From contig OW028581.1 of NCBI GenBank assembly GCA_932294295.1, forward strand, positions 39,991,495 to 40,055,494: DNA of 64,000 nucleotides. Reading direction: 5' to 3'. The DNA comes from Alitta virens (taxonomy: Eukaryota > Annelida > Polychaeta > Phyllodocida > Nereididae). The notes beneath the pieces were generated by a model. The model made no database searches. It saw nothing but the letters and a program-made list of their open reading frames with translations, and had not been told where the DNA came from. Shown here one piece after another: positions 59,515-64,000 of the stretch. Made by a program: the position numbers and the translations under genes. The number at the start of each line of letters is the position of its first letter. The first letter of the stretch is position 1.

Positions 59515-60973
59515 TCAGTGTGCGATAAAATAAAATTTCATTACCTTCACAATCTTCATTTTCTTTGCCAATGAGACCAGATCAAGGTCATCATCTGACT
59601 CAGATTCTGGTGCCTGTTACAAAATTAACACCACAGTAATTACAGAGTGAGAAATCCAATTCAATTACGACTAATAAATGTGTAACTCTAACCCTGATAT
59701 AATACATACCTCTCTCTTGCTGTTCTTTACATCTGCAGTGAAAGAATAAAAGATATGCATGTTTTGTAAAGGATGTGGAAATATTAGAAATATTCAAACT
59801 TATTCCCCATGTTTCTGCAAGTATTGAATAACAGTGTTCAGTAGTGTATGCGAGTGTGTTCTTAAGCTCTTGAAATGATGTTCGTAGTTGACACATCCAC
59901 CCGAAATTTGATGCTAAGTTATAAGAGATTATGCAAAATATTACTTACCTTCCTTTGCTCTCTCAAAAATTCCTCGAGAGGCCACTGCTGCCTCAATGGA
60001 ATTCACATGCATATAGTGCTTCTTAGCAACATCGGACGAATGGCACAGAGAACGATGGTAGGCATCCTGCTCGCTGGCTTGAATGCCAGCGGCAGGATGC
60101 ATATCCATTGTTGTTCTGGCCATTCTGATCCCAGTCGGATCATAATTCATCTGGAACAGTGTAATCGACATCTTAAATTACATGCAATGCCATCACAGAA
60201 AATAACAATAGTTCATTGCTGGTTTTAACAATAATGTGAATTATCATAAACAGGTGAATTACTTATGGGTATGAAAATAAAATGTCTGTAGTAAGTACAT
60301 TTTTTAAATCATATCAATGAAGTTTGTGCTTTAAAAATAATACCTTCAGTGCAACAGAGATCTTCTGAGCAACATTAAGATAGACATCCCCATTTCTGGT
60401 GAGGAAAACCGTTTGTGTGTTGTCAGCTTTTGCCTGAATTTTCTTTCTGATAATTTGTGTGTAGAATTTAAAGCATCCCAGCTCTTCTGCCGTAAGGCAA
60501 ATGGTTGCCTCGTACTTATCTCCTGCAAAGTTATCAAGTATATTGTACAGTATCACCTCTATTGATGCTATCATAACAATTAATAGATAGTGTTATTGAA
60601 AACAATAATTACCAGTCTTATGATCCGACATGGAGCACGTATGGTAATCACCCTCCTTTATAAAGGCAGTCAGGCCCTCCCCCCCCCCCCCAATATCTGC
60701 CATGGTGAGGTTCTTTTGAAAAAAATTAAAAAGTGGAAAACTATATTCAAGATATCAAAGAAAAACTGTACCCTTTTGTACAAACTATTGCATTGATAAT
60801 AATTACTTACGATGAGACATAACTTACAGTAACTATGCCTGGGCGATTGGAGCAACTGTCCAAGACAGTTGCTGCCACAATCGCCATAGCCTCGGCAATG
60901 GAATCCTTTGCGATGCAATTAGCATACCTTTCGCTAAATCCCTCCCTCAGTGTTCTAAGTGTAATAGCCGTGT
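59515..60973 (-). CDS. Tyrosine-recombinase-like gene, 3' exons
   Basis: Six in-phase exons are visible: 60973-60828, 60712-60613, 60522-60344, 60150-59949, 59732-59710 (a 23 bp microexon) and 59613-59545 (or to the stop at 59515 if unspliced). The joined product has the order of a tyrosine recombinase catalytic domain: SNRPGIV (box I Arg), NLTMAD, HKTG (beta-hairpin Lys region), GIRMARTTM (second Arg), and LCHSSDVAKKHYMH with the His and the presumed nucleophile Tyr. The acidic tail is APESESDDDLDL. This pattern fits Crypton-type recombinases or host genes derived from them. The in-phase introns favour a host gene over a fresh transposon. A run of 13 G (60679-60691) encodes four Gly in frame. 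The N-terminal exons are not identified. The assignment rests on motifs I can see, not on a search. Confidence 0.65.
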
Positions 60974-62099
60974 CTGCATGAATATAAAACATGAAACAAT
61001 GGAATCTTTTTAATAATATAAAAATATTACGATACAGGCTTCAGGCATTGACTCGGTTTTGGTTTTTGGGTTATTTTAACTCACACAGCACCTTCATGCA
61101 TTGAAAATTCAAGGCGAATAGGCAAAACAGCTATTGGCAGAGCAAATCAACAGATCAACTGCTATTGACACCATGTAGAATCAAGAAAGAGTTAGCAATT
61201 AAACCTTTGAGATGTGAAATGAAATGCAATCACTGGCCTATCTTTGAGGTAGCGCTTGGGAATGGGTGGAAGGGGGAGAAACATGCTGAAATGCTGGAAT
61301 TAGATAGGAATTGAAAGATTTCATGGGAGATAGTGGAATTGCACAACCTTACAGTACTTATTGGGAATTGCATACCACACAGGGACTGATGGGATTTACA
61401 GCAATTACGTAGGACATTACACAATTATTCAGGACATAAGGGACTTATGGGACTTAGCAGGGGCTTATTTGGGAGTTGTGGGAAACCGCAGGGATTTGTG
61501 AGACTTGCGTGAATAATGTAGGACTTTGTGGGACTTGTTCAGAATGTAAGGGAAATGCAGAACACTACATGATTTGGAAGGAGTTATTGGGAATTGCCAA
61601 GACTTGTGGGATTTATGGGAATTATGCAGAATTGTTCACCATAATCTATACTATTATATGATTTTCCAAAGCATGATGCTTTTTTACGCACCCACGAAAG
61701 CACAGCCTGCAGCCTTGATCACTAAATTTTTCATTTAGGCACCTCAGCCGATGCAGTGTTCCTTGGTTCATTCTTTATTTAAAAATTTGGCGGGAACACA
61801 TATAATTTTGAGTTATGCGAAATACTTTTAAAAGGTGTCCGTCAGCAGGGCAGGCGAAGCTGATGGGCGGTCGGCACACTTTGTTTCGGAGCATAACCAC
61901 AACACTGTTGCATGTACATTGATATGATTTGGTATTTAATTGTCTTTATGCCTAGTTGTGCCTTTTTATAGTCTCATTCACGTGAACAAGAATTTTTTTT
62001 ACAAAAGGGGAAGGGGTTTCACTTTATTCTCTAGCATGTCATGATAAGTTATCAGCAATAACATTATCTTTACCTAAGTCTGATATACAGTTCAACATC
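60974..62099. other. Region with degenerate GGGACTT-type repeats
   Basis: No exon could be supported. From about 61250 to 61640 the plus strand is full of loosely repeated GGGA/GGGACTTATGGGATT motifs at 12-18 bp spacing, an old minisatellite. The remaining sequence is AT-rich with no features seen. Confidence 0.5.
61250..61640. repeat. Degenerate GGGACTTRTGGGA minisatellite
   Basis: At least 15 short motifs such as GGGACTTATGGGACTT, GGGATTTGTGAGACTT and GGGACTTGTTCAG occur in one orientation. Period and sequence have drifted too far for a clean consensus. Confidence 0.55.
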
Positions 62100-62575
62100 A
62101 TATTCTTGCAAAATCAAACACCAGTTTCACTGCTGTCTGTTCTTTTTCTTCATCTAACTCAAGAACCCACGATGGTTGGTGATCATTATGTGCAGTGAGG
62201 GGCTTCTTACCAGCATAAATGTAGGGCCAAAATCAAAACCAAAAGCTCCTTCATAATAAACTTTCCGTAAAGTATGCAATAGGATGTTCAACATCATCCC
62301 AATCATCTTGGTTCAACTGCACAGCACCAGCTGGATCATCAGTAGCATCCACAGGGTTAGGTTTGAAAATGGTCTGCTGATATCTGGGGAACTGAGCACA
62401 GGGAAGTGACACAACATGGTCTTTATTTGTCAAATGCCTTTTTGCAGGGCTCATCCCAAATAAACTTCTCATTTTCATGTATAATTTTGTGAAAGGCACA
62501 GTGAATGTCTTGCGGTAGTATCCTACCATACCCAAAAATTGTCTGATGCATTCTTGACCTCAGAAAACCAATAAC
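62100..62575 (-). pseudogene. Ty3/gypsy pol remnant (RT thumb to RNase H)
   Basis: Minus-strand frames read ECIRQFLGMVGYYRK, the characteristic end of the Ty3/gypsy reverse transcriptase, then a degraded tether region, then EHPIAYFTESLL and, after a frameshift, LVLILALHLY of RNase H. There are several missing residues (for example DATDDPAGAVQL in place of the usual DASxxGxGAVL). No LTR, protease or integrase is seen, so this is a short dead fragment. Confidence 0.75.
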
Positions 62576-63015
62576 GCATGCTTAGCTTCAGTTGGAGGTT
62601 GAATAATGTTATGCTAACATTTAAGTGATTACTTCTTAAGAGACATCTAAGTCATATTAAGGAAGGACACGTTCATCAGGTGGCTCATGTTGAGCGGAGT
62701 CGAACTGGCAGGATCGTTATCACTGGCAGACAGCAAGGAGGTTCAAGGAAGAAGAACCAGGCACCACTTGAGAAGGTGCAGCAGGGAAGACACCCAATAC
62801 ACCCAATGAAGATAAGGTCCAGGTCCAGAAGACTGGTAGGTACCTGCAGGCTGGAACGTGGCAGCTGAAGAAGCTCCTGCAGGCTGTGTGTAAAGAAGCT
62901 GAAAGACATGGCTGTGCAGAAATTGTAAGGTAGCCCATTGCTTCTCAGGAGTCAGGGTAGAACTGGCTGGATCTGGCTGACGTCGGCTGAAACATCTGGG
63001 CCTGCTGTTGCTGAT
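62576..63015. other. Spacer between gypsy remnant and MADF-like gene
   Basis: The sequence is GC-richer than average, and frames on both strands are short. It probably represents the degraded 3' part of the neighbouring MADF-like gene, but no motif supports that. Confidence 0.35.
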
Positions 63016-63071
63016 GGAGCTACTGCTGCTGAATAATCAACTGCTGCTGTTGCTGCTGCTGCTGCTGCTTG
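63003..63071. repeat. (CTG)n trinucleotide tract
   Basis: Interrupted CTG/TTG repeats encode poly-Gln on the minus strand, in the frame of the MADF/BESS-like tail. Confidence 0.85.
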
Positions 63072-64000
63072 TTCCTTCCGACTTGCGCCTTCAGCTGCAG
63101 GAAAACTGACATCAGCTTGGCTTCGACATCGTCATACGTGTTCAAGTCCAACTGAAGATGCTCAGAATATATGTAGTCAGTCATTGAGCAGATTCACAGG
63201 GTCTTTGGATCTGAAGGAGGAGGAGGCTGTGCGATGGCTTTCAAGTGCTGGTCAACCATTGCAGCTGTCTGCCCAGCAGTCTGGACTATTTCAGCAAATT
63301 TGGAGCTTGTTGCAGAAGAATGATTACCAGTATTCTTCCTCTTCTTGAAGGAACCACACTTGGTTGTCACTGGGAAGACTGGACTTGGCTTGACGTCAAC
63401 TTCTTCAACTTCTTCCAGTTCTTCAAGCCATGAATCTAGCTGCCCTGCAATGGAGCTGTCATCAAACTTGGGCAGTTGCTTGTTGCTCTTCGCAATCTTC
63501 TTTAGGTTGACAGCTTGATGAGACGGCACCCTGGAAATGTGTTGCTCAAGGAACCAAAAGTTGGTGATAATCCACTTCTCCATCTCTGATGATCCTTGTA
63601 GTCACGTCTGGTCCTGTTGTAGAGAATATGTCATTCTCCCGGTACCAGTCAGTGATGTCTTGCTCATCATTGAGAGGTAGAAAAGCTTCTCAGTCTTTCT
63701 TCTTGGCTTCTTCTGAGACAGCAGGAACAGTGGTGGAGGAGGCAGGAGGCCTGGGTGGCAGGAAATTCACTTGCATCACTATCATCTTCTTCTTCTTGGT
63801 TGTCTTTCTTCTCCTTCTCTACATCGAAGTCTGGATATCTGTCGCTGTCATCCATGTCAACATCAGAAGACTTGGCAGAAGACTTAGCAGAAGATTTGGC
63901 AGGAGACTTGGCAGAAGACTTTGCTTGGCAGAAACTTGAAAGAAGACCTGGCAGGAGACCTGTCAGGAGGTTGGCAGGAGACCTTGTAGGAGACTTGGTA
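63016..64000 (-). pseudogene. MADF/BESS-like protein gene, broken, runs off right edge
   Basis: On the minus strand the window edge opens in a Lys/Ser/Ala/Pro repeat (KSPAKSSAKSSAKSSD), followed by an acidic stretch (MDDSDRYPDFDVEKEKKDNQ, then EEEDDSD). Near 63640 the frames read DEQDITDWYRENDIF and DYKDHQRW, which resembles the start of a MADF (Myb/SANT-like DNA-binding) domain. From 63583 another frame reads EKWIITNFWFLEQHISR and a basic/acidic linker to a stop at 63194. Then DYIYSEHLQLDLNTYDDVEAK resembles a BESS-type C-terminal helix, ending in a poly-Gln stretch. Frameshifts near 63700, 63590 and 63190 break it, unless missed introns explain them. The family call is tentative. Confidence 0.4.
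63855..64000. repeat. 15 bp minisatellite at the right edge
   Basis: Units close to AGAAGACTTGGC with a 12 bp or 15 bp spacing run to the window edge. Minus-strand translation is an AKSS/AKSP repeat, so the array is probably coding. Confidence 0.8.

Overview
This is an animal (metazoan) nuclear genome window. It is AT-rich and intron-rich, with GT-AG introns, small exons and dense transposon debris. It contains a BEL/Pao retrotransposon, fragments of LINE and Ty3/gypsy elements, tRNA-derived SINEs, several kinds of terminal-inverted-repeat elements and a short TTAGGG tract. The mix fits a marine invertebrate, but the sequence alone does not fix the phylum. All convincing host genes lie on the minus strand. 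Exon boundaries were found by hand, by matching splice sites, reading phase and family motifs.

Layout. 1-902: 5' part of a small secreted-protein gene that runs off the left edge. 903-6456: SINE-like repeats and microsatellites. 6457-9572: a complete three-exon secreted cysteine-rich gene (193 aa, PAN/apple-like first half). 9573-16039: no gene seen; it holds palindromic and inverted-repeat elements. 16040-17755: a decayed LINE with a palindromic element inserted in its reading frame. 20351-20857: a tandem pair of tRNA-derived SINEs. 21191-24835: a complete six-exon SDR16C-type dehydrogenase gene (gene A, 302 aa). 26912-28782: a two-exon BTB-BACK gene (396 aa). 31252-51584: three further SDR copies (B, C, D) in a recent tandem duplication of about 5.2 kb. 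31857-34266: a 2.4 kb inverted-repeat transposon full of satellite DNA, sitting in the last intron of gene B. 51585-56389: a BEL/Pao element lacking both LTRs, ending at a TTAGGG tract. 56600-57520: a degenerate AATATGGCTGCC-type array. 59515-60973: exons of a tyrosine-recombinase-like gene. 62100-62575: a Ty3/gypsy remnant. 63000-64000: a broken gene resembling MADF/BESS proteins.

The most interesting part is the SDR cluster. Gene A is intact. The duplicated unit carries exons 1-5 but not the terminal exon 6, which exists once, at 31252-31333. The copy next to exon 6 (B) is broken in exon 4 by a 1.13 kb TTAA-flanked transposon. The copy with intact exons 1-5 (C) has no exon 6 of its own. The third copy (D) keeps only exons 4-5 and stops at the Pao junction. 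Either the shared last exon is used at long range, or C ends at the stop codon that lies across its exon 5 splice donor, or the cluster is decaying. A second striking feature is a family of near-perfect 145 bp palindromes. One copy interrupts a LINE at a TA dinucleotide in a way that allows the pre-insertion reading frame to be recognised.
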